Source: Palleronia marisminoris
GTDB taxonomy: Bacteria > Pseudomonadota > Alphaproteobacteria > Rhodobacterales > Rhodobacteraceae
Direction of reading: 5' to 3'
Assembly: GCF_900172315.1 (NCBI RefSeq)
Contig: NZ_FWFV01000008.1
Coordinates: 62,001-126,000 of the forward strand
Length of the DNA: 64,000 bases
This document shows positions 39,487-47,469 of the stretch, in pieces; the first letter of the stretch is position 1; every line of letters starts with the position of its first letter. The position numbers were made by a program, and so were the translations under genes. Below the pieces are notes generated by a model that made no database searches, was not told where the DNA came from, and saw only the letters and a list, made by a program, of their open reading frames with translations.

Positions 39487-39501
39487 GCGCGAAATGGGGG
39501 C

Positions 39502-40080
39502 TTATCGCGTCAATGTGAGGACGTCGTTCTCGATCGAGATGCGACCGAATCGGCTGAGATAGCTCATTCCAAGAAGCGAGCCGTTCATCTCGCCGCCATT
39601 CACGCTGGCCGGGACGCCGCGCTCGACCTCTTCGCCCAGGCTCACCCGGTCGAGGCTGACGCGGGCCAGCGGCACGGTCCCGTTGGCCGTCTGGGCCCGG
39701 CCGAGATAGGCGAGGCTGTCCGGCTCGATCCCCGCGCGGCGGGCGTCCTGCTGGCTGAGGACGATGTCCGACGCGCCGGTATCCACCACGAACGAGATCG
39801 GCTCGCCATTGATGCCGAGGGTCACGTGGTAATGCCCGTCGAGCCCGCGCGGCACCTCGAGACTGCCGGTGGAGGTGTAGCTCTGCCGCGGCACGACCTC
39901 GTCCCGGATCGAGGGCCAGAGGCCGGCGGCGGCGATCACGCCGAGGAAGATCAGTGCCCATAGCGCAAGCTGGCGCATCGTGGTGCCAAGGCCCTGCCGG
40001 TTCGCGGCGATGAAATAGCCGAGGATCGCGGTGCCCAGAAGGACGAGGTAGATGAGGGATGCGGTGTCGTTTCCTGCCAT
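39502..40080 (-). CDS. Membrane-anchored retropepsin-like aspartic protease (TIGR02281 type)
   Basis: 192 residues: two N-terminal membrane helices (about 8-25 and 38-55), then a periplasmic single-domain aspartic protease with the active-site Asp100 in FVVDTGASDIVLS and the second-flap-like GSLLGMSYLSRF. Single-domain retropepsins act as homodimers; this clan AA family is frequent in alphaproteobacteria with unknown substrates. It precedes the terminator at 39463-39486 and lies downstream of marC on the same strand (36 nt apart). Confidence 0.85.
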   Translation of the reverse strand: MAGNDTASLIYLVLLGTAILGYFIAANRQGLGTTMRQLALWALIFLGVIAAAGLWPSIRDEVVPRQSYTSTGSLEVPRGLDGHYHVTLGINGEPISFVVDTGASDIVLSQQDARRAGIEPDSLAYLGRAQTANGTVPLARVSLDRVSLGEEVERGVPASVNGGEMNGSLLGMSYLSRFGRISIENDVLTLTR

Positions 40081-40116
40081 GCCCCTGATATGGGGGCCGA
40101 ATGGCGGGATGGGAAG

Positions 40117-40746
40117 TCAGGGACCGAGCCCCGCGTTCGTCAGCCCGTCCAGCACGAACTGCACAGACAGCGCCGCCAGCAGCATTCCCAGCAGGCGCGT
40201 CACGACGAGGATGCCCGTCTCGCCCAGCCCCCGCTCGATGGTGCCGGCGGCCAGGAACAGCCCGTAGCAGATCACGTAGATCACGGCGATCACCACGATG
40301 AGGCCCGACAGCGTCAGCCACCCGCCGCCGCCCTGGTCGGTCAGCAGGATCAGCGAGGCGATGGATCCCGGCCCCGCCAGCAGGGGGATCGCGAGGGGAA
40401 AGACCGAAGGGTCGTCCGAGGGGTCCTCGTCCACGATCTCGGTCTGGGACTGGCGGCGCTGCGTCCGGCGGCCGAACAGCATTTCGAGCGCGGTGAGGAA
40501 CAGCAACAGACCCCCGGCGATGCGGAAGGCGGGCATCGAGATGCCGATGAAGCCCAGAACCGCTTCGCCGAACAGGCCGAACGCGACAAGGATCAGGAAG
40601 CCGACCACGCAGGCGCGAAACGCGATGGCGCGCCGCCGCGCCGTGGTCATGCCGTTGGTCAGCGCGACGAAGATCGGCGTGGTCCCGACAGGGTCGATCA
40701 CCACGAAGAGGGTGACGAACGCGGTGACCAGGAATTCCGGGGTCAT
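40117..40746 (-). CDS. MarC family integral membrane protein
   Basis: 209 residues with six membrane helices; FVVIDPVGTTPIFVALTNGM near the start is the MarC/SNARE-associated signature, and PLAIPLLAGPGSIASLILL is the second repeat. A cytosolic linker (about residues 95-120, RRTQRRQSQTEIVDEDPSDDP) is acidic and unusually long. The start overlaps the stop of the ABC-F gene by 4 nt. Despite the name, MarC proteins are not established antibiotic-resistance factors; function unknown. Confidence 0.88.
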   Translation of the reverse strand: MTPEFLVTAFVTLFVVIDPVGTTPIFVALTNGMTTARRRAIAFRACVVGFLILVAFGLFGEAVLGFIGISMPAFRIAGGLLLFLTALEMLFGRRTQRRQSQTEIVDEDPSDDPSVFPLAIPLLAGPGSIASLILLTDQGGGGWLTLSGLIVVIAVIYVICYGLFLAAGTIERGLGETGILVVTRLLGMLLAALSVQFVLDGLTNAGLGP

Positions 40747-42599
40747 GCCGTCTCGGCCGCGTCCAGCTTCTCGAGAGCGGCCATCCATAGCGCCTCGGCC
40801 CGCTCCATCGCCGTCCGGACCTCGGCATATTTCTTGTTCCAGGTCTCGAGTTCGCCCACGCGCGTATCGTCGTAGAGCGCCGGGTCGGCCAGCTTCTTGG
40901 CCAGCTTGTCGCTCATGTCCGACAGCTTCTCGACGCGGGCCTCGGCCTTGCGCACCTCGGACCGCAGCGCCATCACCTGGTCGCGCGAGGGCTTCGGAGC
41001 CTTCGGCTGGGCCTTGGGTTTTTCGGGCTTTGCCTGATCCTCACCCGACAGCAGCATCTTGCGATAGGCGTCGAGGTCGTCCTCGTAAGGCTCGACGCGC
41101 CCACCTTTCACCAGCCACAGGCGGTCGGCGACAAGGGACAGCAGGTGCATGTCGTGGCTGACGAGGATCACGGCGCCGGAATAGGCGGTCAGCGCCTCGA
41201 CCAGCGCCTCTCGGCTTTCGATGTCGAGGTGGTTCGTCGGCTCGTCGAGGATAAGAAGATGCGGCGCGTCGAGCGTCGCGATCAGAAGCGACAGTCGCGC
41301 CTTCTGGCCGCCGGACAGGCCGGCCACCGCCATGTCGGCCTGGTCCGCGGTAAGGCCGAAGCCGGCCAGACGCGCGCGCAGCCGCGCCGGCGTCTCGCCA
41401 GGGCGCATCCGGCGCAGGTGGTCGAGCGGTGTCTCGTCGATGCGCAGCTCGTCCACCTGGTGCTGGGCGAAGTATCCGACGCGCAGCTTGGTCGCCGTCG
41501 TCATCCGTCCGCCCATGGCGTCGAGCCGGCCGGCGAGCAGCTTGGACAGAGTCGACTTGCCCTCGCCGTTCCGCCCCAGAAGCGCGATGCGGTCGTCCTG
41601 GTCGATCCGCAGGTTCAGCTTCGACAGCACAACGGTGTCGCCATAGCCGACGCTGACGGATTCGGTGTTGATGATGGGGGGCGACAGCTCCTCGGGCTCG
41701 GGGAAGGAGAAGGCGCGCAGGGCGGCCTCCTGCGGGGTCTGGATCGTCTCCATCCGCTCGATCATCTTCAGCCGCGACTGGGCCTGCTTGGCCTTGCTGG
41801 CCTTGGCGCGGAAGCGGTCCACGAAGGATTGCAGGTGGGCGCGGCGCGTTTCCTGCTTGCTGATCTCAGCCTCTTTCGCGGCAAGCCGTGCGGCGCGGGT
41901 CCGGGCGAAGGTGTCGTAGCCGCCCGAATAGAGCGTCAGCTTGCGGTCCTCGAGATGCAGGATCGACGTGACCGACCGGTTCAGAAGCCCGCGGTCGTGC
42001 GAGATCACGATGACCGTGTGGGGGTAGCGCGCGAGATAGGCTTCGAGCCAGAGCGCGCCCTCGAGGTCGAGGTAGTTCGTCGGTTCGTCCAGCAGCAGCA
42101 CGTCTGGCTGGGCGAAGAGCACGCCGGCCAGCGCCACGCGCATCCGCCACCCGCCCGAGAAGGCCGAGCAGGGCATGGCGATCTCGGCCTGGGTGAAGCC
42201 GAGGCCACGCAGGATCTGGGTGGCCCGTGCCTCGGCCGACCACGCGTCGATATCGGCGAGGCGGGTCTGGATTTCGGCGATGCGGGTGGGGTCTGCGGCC
42301 GTCTCGGCCTCGGCCATAAGGCCCGACCGCTCGGGATCGGCCGCCAGCACGGTATCCAGCAGCGAGACGTCCGAGGACGGCACCTCCTGCCGCACGCCGC
42401 CGATGCGGGCGTGCTTCGGCAGGCCGATGCTGCCGCCTTCCAGCGCAAGCTCGCCCCGGATCAGGCGGAAGAGCGTGGTCTTGCCGGTGCCGTTGCGGCC
42501 GACGACGCCGACCTTGTGGCCCTCGGGGATGTCGGCGGAGGCGCCCTCGAACAGGGGGCGGCCGGCGATGGCGAATGAGATATCGTTGATGCGAAGCAT
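40743..42599 (-). CDS. ABC-F type ATPase (Uup/YheS-like)
   Basis: 618-residue cytosolic protein with two ABC domains and no membrane span. First P-loop GRNGTGKTTLF, signature AFSGGWRMR, Walker B LLLDEPTNYLD; second P-loop GRNGEGKSTLS, signature GLSGGQKARL, Walker B LILDEPTNHLD. The linker is Lys/Arg-rich (ARTRAARLAAKEAEISKQE) as in ribosome-associated ABC-F factors, and a C-terminal coiled coil (about residues 540-618) resembles Uup. ABC-F proteins bind the ribosomal E site or act on translation. Coupled to marC. Which paralogue it is (Uup, YheS, EttA) is not certain; the C-terminal coiled coil favours Uup/YheS. Confidence 0.9.
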   Translation of the reverse strand: MLRINDISFAIAGRPLFEGASADIPEGHKVGVVGRNGTGKTTLFRLIRGELALEGGSIGLPKHARIGGVRQEVPSSDVSLLDTVLAADPERSGLMAEAETAADPTRIAEIQTRLADIDAWSAEARATQILRGLGFTQAEIAMPCSAFSGGWRMRVALAGVLFAQPDVLLLDEPTNYLDLEGALWLEAYLARYPHTVIVISHDRGLLNRSVTSILHLEDRKLTLYSGGYDTFARTRAARLAAKEAEISKQETRRAHLQSFVDRFRAKASKAKQAQSRLKMIERMETIQTPQEAALRAFSFPEPEELSPPIINTESVSVGYGDTVVLSKLNLRIDQDDRIALLGRNGEGKSTLSKLLAGRLDAMGGRMTTATKLRVGYFAQHQVDELRIDETPLDHLRRMRPGETPARLRARLAGFGLTADQADMAVAGLSGGQKARLSLLIATLDAPHLLILDEPTNHLDIESREALVEALTAYSGAVILVSHDMHLLSLVADRLWLVKGGRVEPYEDDLDAYRKMLLSGEDQAKPEKPKAQPKAPKPSRDQVMALRSEVRKAEARVEKLSDMSDKLAKKLADPALYDDTRVGELETWNKKYAEVRTAMERAEALWMAALEKLDAAETA

Positions 42600-42768
42600 G
42601 CGCGCGAGGTAGCACCGGCCCGTCACGGGGAAAAGCCGCTTCGGCCGTCCGCGCTCTTTTGGTGCACGCAACCGGGCAACAGTCGCTTTTCAGGGCAGGA
42701 GACGCATGGTAGCAGGGCGCCGAGATGTGCAGCCCGCACGGGGTGGGCTGCCAAGACATGAGGCACCC

Positions 42769-43191
42769 ATGGCCACCGAACGCACCCTTTCGATCATCAA
42801 GCCCGACGCGACGCGCCGTAACCTGACCGGCAAGATCAACGCCAAGTTCGAGGATGCCGGCCTGCGCATCGTCGCGCAGAAGCGAATCCAGCTGACCAAG
42901 GCCCAGGCCGGCGAGTTCTACAAGGTCCACGCCGAGCGTCCCTTCTACGACGAACTGTGCGAGTTCATGGCGTCCGAGCCGGTCGTCGTGCAGGTTCTCG
43001 AAGGAGAAGGCGCGATCGCCAAGAACCGCGAAGTGATGGGCGCGACGAACCCCGCCGACGCCGATTCAGGCACGATTCGCGCCGAGTTCGCCGAGTCGGT
43101 TGGCGAGAACTCCGTCCACGGCTCGGACGCGCCCGAGACCGCGAAGGACGAAATCTCGTTCTTCTTCGCGGACCTCGAGATCGTCGGCTGA
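42769..43191 (+). CDS. ndk: Nucleoside diphosphate kinase
   Basis: Balances NTP and dNTP pools by phosphotransfer through a phospho-His. 140 residues; starts [18 protein letters not shown], and the catalytic His117 is in [24 protein letters not shown] is the nucleotide-binding region. It is followed by a strong terminator. Normal length and full set of active-site residues. Confidence 0.97.
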   Translation: MATERTLSIIKPDATRRNLTGKINAKFEDAGLRIVAQKRIQLTKAQAGEFYKVHAERPFYDELCEFMASEPVVVQVLEGEGAIAKNREVMGATNPADADSGTIRAEFAESVGENSVHGSDAPETAKDEISFFFADLEIVG

Positions 43192-43209
43192 GCTGGCTTC
43201 AGCTTTGCC

Positions 43210-43250
43210 AAAGGGCGCGGCCGGGGGAAACCGGTCGCGCCCTTTTTCTT
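43210..43250 (+). terminator. Intrinsic terminator of ndk
   Basis: 10-bp stem (43210-43219 with 43236-43245) with inner GC pairing, ending in a T-rich tract (CCTTTTTCTTT). Starts 19 nt after the ndk stop. Confidence 0.85.
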
Positions 43251-43260
43251 TGCGGTTGCC

Positions 43261-43671
43261 TCAGCTGCGGCGAACGGGCCGCGACTCGACCGTCTCGCCG
43301 CCGACAGGCCTTGCCGCGGCCGCGACGCGGGCTTCGACATGCTCGCGCAGGATCCCCACGTTCCGGCGGTTCGCCTTGAACCCGATGTCGAACACGTCAC
43401 CCACCAGCGGGATCAAGCCGACGAGCGAGTCTATTCCGACATTCACGACCTGCCGGGCGACCTTCTCGGGCGGCAGGCCCATCCTGTGACTCTCTAGCAC
43501 GATATAGGCCGCCGGGGCGACGGTCAGGGCGTCGCCGATGCCGGGGACGAGGCCGAGCAGACCGTCCCACCCGATCCGCCGTCCGATGATCGGAATGCGG
43601 AACGCCGTGTCCATGCGGCGCGAGAGGCGATCCAGTCGTTCGAGGCGGTTCAGGTCGGGATGCAATGTCAT
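43261..43671 (-). CDS. DUF4112 family membrane protein
   Basis: 136 residues with two predicted membrane-active segments: IGWDGLLGLVPGIGDALTVAP and IDSLVGLIPLVGDVFDIGFK, whose repeated LxGLxPxxGD motif is the DUF4112 signature. The N-terminus LDRLSRRMDTAFRIPIIGRRI is conserved. Function is unknown; the gene is alone and convergent with ndk. Confidence 0.85.
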   Translation of the reverse strand: MTLHPDLNRLERLDRLSRRMDTAFRIPIIGRRIGWDGLLGLVPGIGDALTVAPAAYIVLESHRMGLPPEKVARQVVNVGIDSLVGLIPLVGDVFDIGFKANRRNVGILREHVEARVAAAARPVGGETVESRPVRRS

Positions 43672-43858
43672 GTGCTGGAAACGGTGCCGCCTCGCCGCGG
43701 GTTCCGGAGCCGGATGCGCCTGCCAACGGAAGCCCGAGCCGTCTGCTCGTGTTGACGCCACGGGCGGGGAACCGTGGGGGACGAAGATAGTTGCCGGGTC
43801 AGCGCAGCCGCAGCGACTGCGTGTTCGACAGTTCGCAACAGTGCAGTAGGAAAATACG

Positions 43859-44683
43859 ATGTTCCACCATTCCTCCAAGCTTCAGTACCAGGTCCGCGTC
43901 GACAAGCCGGATCCGGTTTTCGCGAAGTATCTCCAGCAGGCGATCGGCGGCATCGAGGGCGAGATTCGCGTCGCCATGCAGTATTTCTTTCAGGCCATGG
44001 GTGCCCGGGGTGACGCGAAATATCGCGACATGCTGATGATGACCGCCACCGAAGAGCTCAGCCATATCGAGTTCCTGGGCCACGCGGTCGCGCTGAATCT
44101 CGAAGGCGCGCCGGTCTCGGCGCAGGAAGAAGCGGCGAAGGACCCGATCGTCCACGCGATCATGGGCGGCGCCAACCCGCGCCACATCCTGTCATCCGGC
44201 CTGTCGGCGATGCCGGTCAACGCCAACGGCGTGCCCTTCGACATGAGCCATGTCTACGCCACCGGCAACCTGGCGGCTGACATGATGGCCAACGCGACGG
44301 CCGAATCCGGCGGGCGCGTGCTGGCCTCGCGCCTCTACAACATGACCGACGACGCGGGCATGAAGGACATGCTGTCCTTCCTGATCGCGCGCGACACGAT
44401 GCACCAGCAGCAGTGGCTGGCGGTGATCGAAGAGCTCGGCGGGTGGGAAAAGCAGCTGCCGATCCCGAACTCGACACCCGAAGATCACGAGGCCACCGAG
44501 CACAGCTACTACTTCCTGAACACCTCGCTGGACGAGCCGACCCCCGAAGGCCGCTGGACCTCGGGTCCCTCGCTGGACGGCAAGGCCGAGTTCACGATCA
44601 AGAAGCAGCCCGAGCCGCAAGGCCAGAAGCCGGATCTGGGCAAGGCCAAGCCCGGCAGCGGTGCGCAGACCGAACAGGTCTGA
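43859..44683 (+). CDS. Manganese catalase
   Basis: Non-haem catalase disproportionating hydrogen peroxide at a dimanganese centre. 274 residues; a four-helix-bundle core with ligands at the positions known from Lactobacillus plantarum Mn-catalase: Glu35 (IEGEIRVAMQYFF), Glu66 and His69 (EELSHIEF), Glu149 and His182 (DTMHQQQW). The C-terminal tail (KKQPEPQGQKPDLGKAKPG) is extended and Pro/Gly-rich, likely wrapping a neighbouring subunit. AGGA precedes ATG 43859. No peroxide regulator gene is adjacent. Cytosolic. Confidence 0.94.
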   Translation: MFHHSSKLQYQVRVDKPDPVFAKYLQQAIGGIEGEIRVAMQYFFQAMGARGDAKYRDMLMMTATEELSHIEFLGHAVALNLEGAPVSAQEEAAKDPIVHAIMGGANPRHILSSGLSAMPVNANGVPFDMSHVYATGNLAADMMANATAESGGRVLASRLYNMTDDAGMKDMLSFLIARDTMHQQQWLAVIEELGGWEKQLPIPNSTPEDHEATEHSYYFLNTSLDEPTPEGRWTSGPSLDGKAEFTIKKQPEPQGQKPDLGKAKPGSGAQTEQV

Positions 44684-44688
44684 TCGCG

Positions 44689-44714
44689 ACGGGGCCGGTC
44701 CGCCGGCCCCGTTC
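44689..44714. terminator. Terminator between the Mn-catalase gene and ilvH (convergent)
   Basis: Perfect 10-bp GC-rich stem (44689-44698 with 44703-44712, TCCG loop) starting 6 nt after the catalase stop and just before the ilvH stop; serves both convergent genes. Confidence 0.7.
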
Positions 44715-44718
44715 CGTC

Positions 44719-45276
44719 TCAGCCGCGGGCCAACGCGGCGATGCCGGTGCGGGCCATCTCGGTCAGGCCGAGCGGCCGCATGAGGTCGGCGAAAGCGTCG
44801 ATCTTCTCGGACGAGCCCGTGATTTCGAACGTGAAGTTCTTCAGCGTGGAATCGACCACGCTCGCGCGGAAGATGTCCGCGAGGCGCAGCGCCTCGACCC
44901 GCTTCTCGCCATCCCCCGACACCTTGAACAGCGCCAGTTCCCGCTCGACGCTCGGGCCTTCGACGGTCAGGTCGTGGACCTCGTGAACCGGCACGATGCG
45001 CCCGAGTTGCGCCTTGATCTGCTCGATCACGGCCGGGGTCCCGGTGGTCACGATGGTGATGCGCGAGGTGTGGCCGGTATGGTCGATCTCGGCCACGGTC
45101 AGGCTTTCGATGTTGTAGCCGCGCCCCGAGAACAGGCCGATGACGCGCGCCAATACGCCGGCCTCGTTGTCTACGATCACGGCCAGCGTGTGCCTTTCGA
45201 TCAGGTCGGCATTCGGATTCCGCAGGTCGTAGGCCGAGTGGCGGGACGATCCCTGTTCGATATTCAGCCGGTTCAT
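44719..45276 (-). CDS. ilvH: Acetolactate synthase small (regulatory) subunit
   Basis: Regulatory subunit giving valine feedback sensitivity to acetolactate synthase. 185 residues: N-terminal ACT domain (HTLAVIVDNEAGVLARVIGLFSGRGYN), then a second ACT-like region (ELALFKVSG..., TFEITGSSEKIDAF). It is 128 nt downstream of ilvB on the same strand, with a hairpin element between. Length above 160 and presence of two domains place it with IlvH/IlvN regulatory subunits. Feedback by valine is known for the family, not shown here. Confidence 0.93.
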   Translation of the reverse strand: MNRLNIEQGSSRHSAYDLRNPNADLIERHTLAVIVDNEAGVLARVIGLFSGRGYNIESLTVAEIDHTGHTSRITIVTTGTPAVIEQIKAQLGRIVPVHEVHDLTVEGPSVERELALFKVSGDGEKRVEALRLADIFRASVVDSTLKNFTFEITGSSEKIDAFADLMRPLGLTEMARTGIAALARG

Positions 45277-45341
45277 CGGGTTGTCCCTCCTGGGTAGGTT
45301 GGGTTCATCGGGTGCTCGTTTGTTGGCGGCCGCCGGGACCG

Positions 45342-45394
45342 TCTTCATCCTGCCGGAAATACTCTGCGGGGGCGTGGGGGTGCAAAACCCCCAC
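45342..45394 (-). repeat. REP-like palindromic element between ilvB and ilvH
   Basis: Hairpin with 8-bp arms (45374-45381 with 45387-45394) starting 11 nt after the ilvB stop, continuing on the minus strand into a GAGTATTT...GATGAAGA-type tail. Resembles repetitive intergenic sequences I recall in Rhodobacteraceae; could also act as an intercistronic attenuator. Confidence 0.4.
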
Positions 45395-45404
45395 CTCCAT
45401 CGGT

Positions 45405-47159
45405 TCAGACCAGGACGGCGCCGGTTCCGGTGATCTGCCCCTGCGTCTTTGCGTTCGGCAGCAGCATCGTGTTGTGCGCCTCGCCGCTCGGGATCATCGG
45501 GAAGCAGTTCTCGTGCTTCTCGACGAGGCAGTCGAAGATCACCGGGCCGTCGTAGTTCAGCATTTCCATGATCGCGTCATCCAGATCGGCAGGATCGCTG
45601 CACTTGATGCCCTTCGCGCCGAACGCCTCGGCCAGCTTCACGAAGTCCGGGAGCGCCTCGGACCAGCTTTGAGAGTATCGCTCGCCATGCAGAAGCTCCT
45701 GCCACTGGCGCACCATGCCCAGCCGCTCGTTGTTCAGGATGAACTGCTTCACGGGCATGCGGTACTGCACCATCGTGCCCATTTCCTGCATGTTCATCAG
45801 CCACGACGCCTCGCCTGCGACGTTGATGACGAGGCTGTCGGGATGCGCCATCTGCACGCCCATCGAGGCCGGCTGGCCGTAGCCCATCGTGCCGAGGCCG
45901 CCGCTTGTCATCCACCGGTTCGGCTCGTCGAAGCGCAGGTATTGCGCCGCCCACATCTGGTGCTGGCCGACCTCGGTGGTGATGTAGCGGTCCATCCCGC
46001 GCGTCAGCTCTTCGAGGCGCTTCAGCGCGTGCTGCGGCTTGATGACCTTCTCGGAGTTCTCGAAGCCCAGGCAGTCCACCGCGCGCCATTCGTCGATCTG
46101 GCGCCACCATTCGGCCAGCGCTTCCTTGTCGGTCTTGCGGCCCTGGCTCTTCCAGATGCGCAGCAGATCCTCGAGCACGTGGGCGACGTCGCCGATGATC
46201 GGCATGTCGACATGGATGACCTTGTTGATCGACGAGGGATCGATGTCGATATGGGCCTTCACGCTGTTGGGACTGAAATCGCCGGTGCGGCCGGTGATGC
46301 GGTCGTCGAAGCGGGCGCCGATGTTGATCATCAGGTCGCAGCCATGCATCGCGAGGTTGGCTTCGTAAAGGCCGTGCATCCCCAGCATCCCGAGCCACTT
46401 GTCGCCGCTGGCCGGATAGGCGCCGAGGCCCATCAGGGTCGAGGTGACGGGAAAGCCGGTTTCCTCCGCCAGCTCTCGCAGAAGCTGGCTGGCCACGGGG
46501 CCCGAGTTGATGACACCGCCGCCCGAGTAGATGATCGGGCGCTTGGCCGTCGCCATCGCCTCGGCCAACATGGTCAGGATCGCCGGGTCGCCCTTGAGGC
46601 GCGGCTGGTAACGGCTGACATCGGTCTTGCTCTTCTCGACATAGGCGCCGGCGGCGAACTGGACGTCCTTGGGGATGTCGACGAGCACCGGCCCCGGCCG
46701 CCCGCTGCGCGCGACGTGGAAGGCTTCGTGGAGGATGGGGGCAAGCCGGTCCGTGTCCCGGACCAGCCAGTTGTGCTTGGTGCAGGGCCGGGTGATGCCG
46801 ATCGTGTCGGCCTCCTGGAACCCGTCGGTGCCGATCATGAAGGTCGGGACCTGGCCCGAGATGACCAGGATCGGGATCGAATCCATAAGCGCGTCGGTCA
46901 GGCCGGTGACCGCGTTCGTGGCACCCGGCCCGCTGGTGACGATGGCGACGCCGACCTTGCCGGTCGAGCGGGCATAGCCTTCGGCGGCGTGGACGGCGGC
47001 CTGTTCGTGCCGGACGAGGATGTGCTTGATCCCCTCCTGCAGGAAGATCTCGTCATAGATCGGAAGCACGGCGCCGCCCGGATATCCGAACACCACGTCC
47101 ACGCCCTGATCCTTCAGGGCCTGCACTACCATCTGGGCGCCGGTGATGGGCTTGGTCAT
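45405..47159 (-). CDS. ilvB: Acetolactate synthase large (catalytic) subunit
   Basis: ThDP-dependent first common step of valine, leucine and isoleucine synthesis. 584 residues. Catalytic Glu52 in RHEQAAVHAAEGYAR; FAD/ThDP domains with MLGMHGLYEANLAMH and TSGGLGTMGYGQPA. The cofactor metal motif reads AGEASWLMN...NNE, that is GE instead of the usual GD, although the downstream Asn pair is kept. Preceded by the leader peptide and attenuator (47189-47295), so transcription is probably controlled by Val/Ile/Leu supply. ilvH follows. Confidence 0.95.
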   Translation of the reverse strand: MTKPITGAQMVVQALKDQGVDVVFGYPGGAVLPIYDEIFLQEGIKHILVRHEQAAVHAAEGYARSTGKVGVAIVTSGPGATNAVTGLTDALMDSIPILVISGQVPTFMIGTDGFQEADTIGITRPCTKHNWLVRDTDRLAPILHEAFHVARSGRPGPVLVDIPKDVQFAAGAYVEKSKTDVSRYQPRLKGDPAILTMLAEAMATAKRPIIYSGGGVINSGPVASQLLRELAEETGFPVTSTLMGLGAYPASGDKWLGMLGMHGLYEANLAMHGCDLMINIGARFDDRITGRTGDFSPNSVKAHIDIDPSSINKVIHVDMPIIGDVAHVLEDLLRIWKSQGRKTDKEALAEWWRQIDEWRAVDCLGFENSEKVIKPQHALKRLEELTRGMDRYITTEVGQHQMWAAQYLRFDEPNRWMTSGGLGTMGYGQPASMGVQMAHPDSLVINVAGEASWLMNMQEMGTMVQYRMPVKQFILNNERLGMVRQWQELLHGERYSQSWSEALPDFVKLAEAFGAKGIKCSDPADLDDAIMEMLNYDGPVIFDCLVEKHENCFPMIPSGEAHNTMLLPNAKTQGQITGTGAVLV

Positions 47160-47188
47160 CGTGTTCTCTCCGTCTTGCGTCTTGCCCA

Positions 47189-47219
47189 AGAAAAAGCCCC
47201 CGAGGGTGAGGTCGGGGGC
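47189..47219 (-). terminator. Attenuator terminator in the ilvB leader
   Basis: 8-bp GC-rich stem (47196-47203 with 47212-47219) followed on the minus strand by five Us (47195-47191) plus CUU. It lies between the leader peptide stop (47248) and ilvB, the standard place of an amino-acid attenuator. Confidence 0.85.
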
Positions 47220-47237
47220 GCGTCGGAAGTCCTCTCC

Positions 47238-47254
47238 GGGGTGGATGTCACCCC
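47238..47254 (-). promoter_or_regulatory. Pause-type hairpin overlapping the leader-peptide stop
   Basis: 6-bp stem (47238-47243 with 47249-47254) enclosing the stop codon of the leader peptide. In attenuators this hairpin competes with the antiterminator; the full antiterminator pairing was not resolved by eye. Confidence 0.5.
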
Positions 47255-47295
47255 GCGCGCCTGTCTCGCCATACTACTACGATAGGGTTCGCCAT
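47248..47295 (-). CDS. ilvL: ilvB leader peptide, 15 residues, with Ile-Val-Val-Val control codons
   Basis: The short frame encodes MANPIVVVWRDRRAG. It starts with ATG (47295) preceded by GGAGA at 7-nt spacing and ends at TGA 47250-47248. Codons 5-8 are ATC-GTA-GTA-GTA; GTA is rare in this GC-rich sequence, where GTC and GTG dominate. Ribosome stalling there when charged tRNA-Val or tRNA-Ile is scarce would alter folding of the downstream leader and prevent the terminator at 47189-47219. Classic transcription attenuation for branched-chain amino acid synthesis. Seen directly: promoter, peptide and terminator in the proper order; mechanism inferred from known ilv leaders. Confidence 0.85.
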   Translation of the reverse strand: MANPIVVVWRDRRAG

Positions 47296-47321
47296 GATCG
47301 GTCTCCGAGGTCGTGAAGCGA

Positions 47322-47350
47322 GCGATAGTCCCCACATGCGGCACGGTCAA
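47322..47350 (-). promoter_or_regulatory. Promoter of the ilvB leader
   Basis: -35 TTGACC (47350-47345), 17-nt spacer, -10 TATCGC (47327-47322). Transcription would start near 47315, about 20 nt before the leader-peptide ATG at 47295. Confidence 0.55.
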
Positions 47351-47469
47351 CCGCCATTCGACACGTTTCGTATCACGAAAGGACGAACCGACGCAGCATT
47401 GTTGCTTGGGCACCCGCATCGGCAGGCATTTCCGCAAAGGACGGAACGCCCTGACGGTCGAACCGTTAC

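Noticed and set aside
40117-40746. MarC considered as an antibiotic-resistance determinant
   Set aside because: The family name is historical; sequence shows only a six-helix membrane protein and no linked mar regulator.
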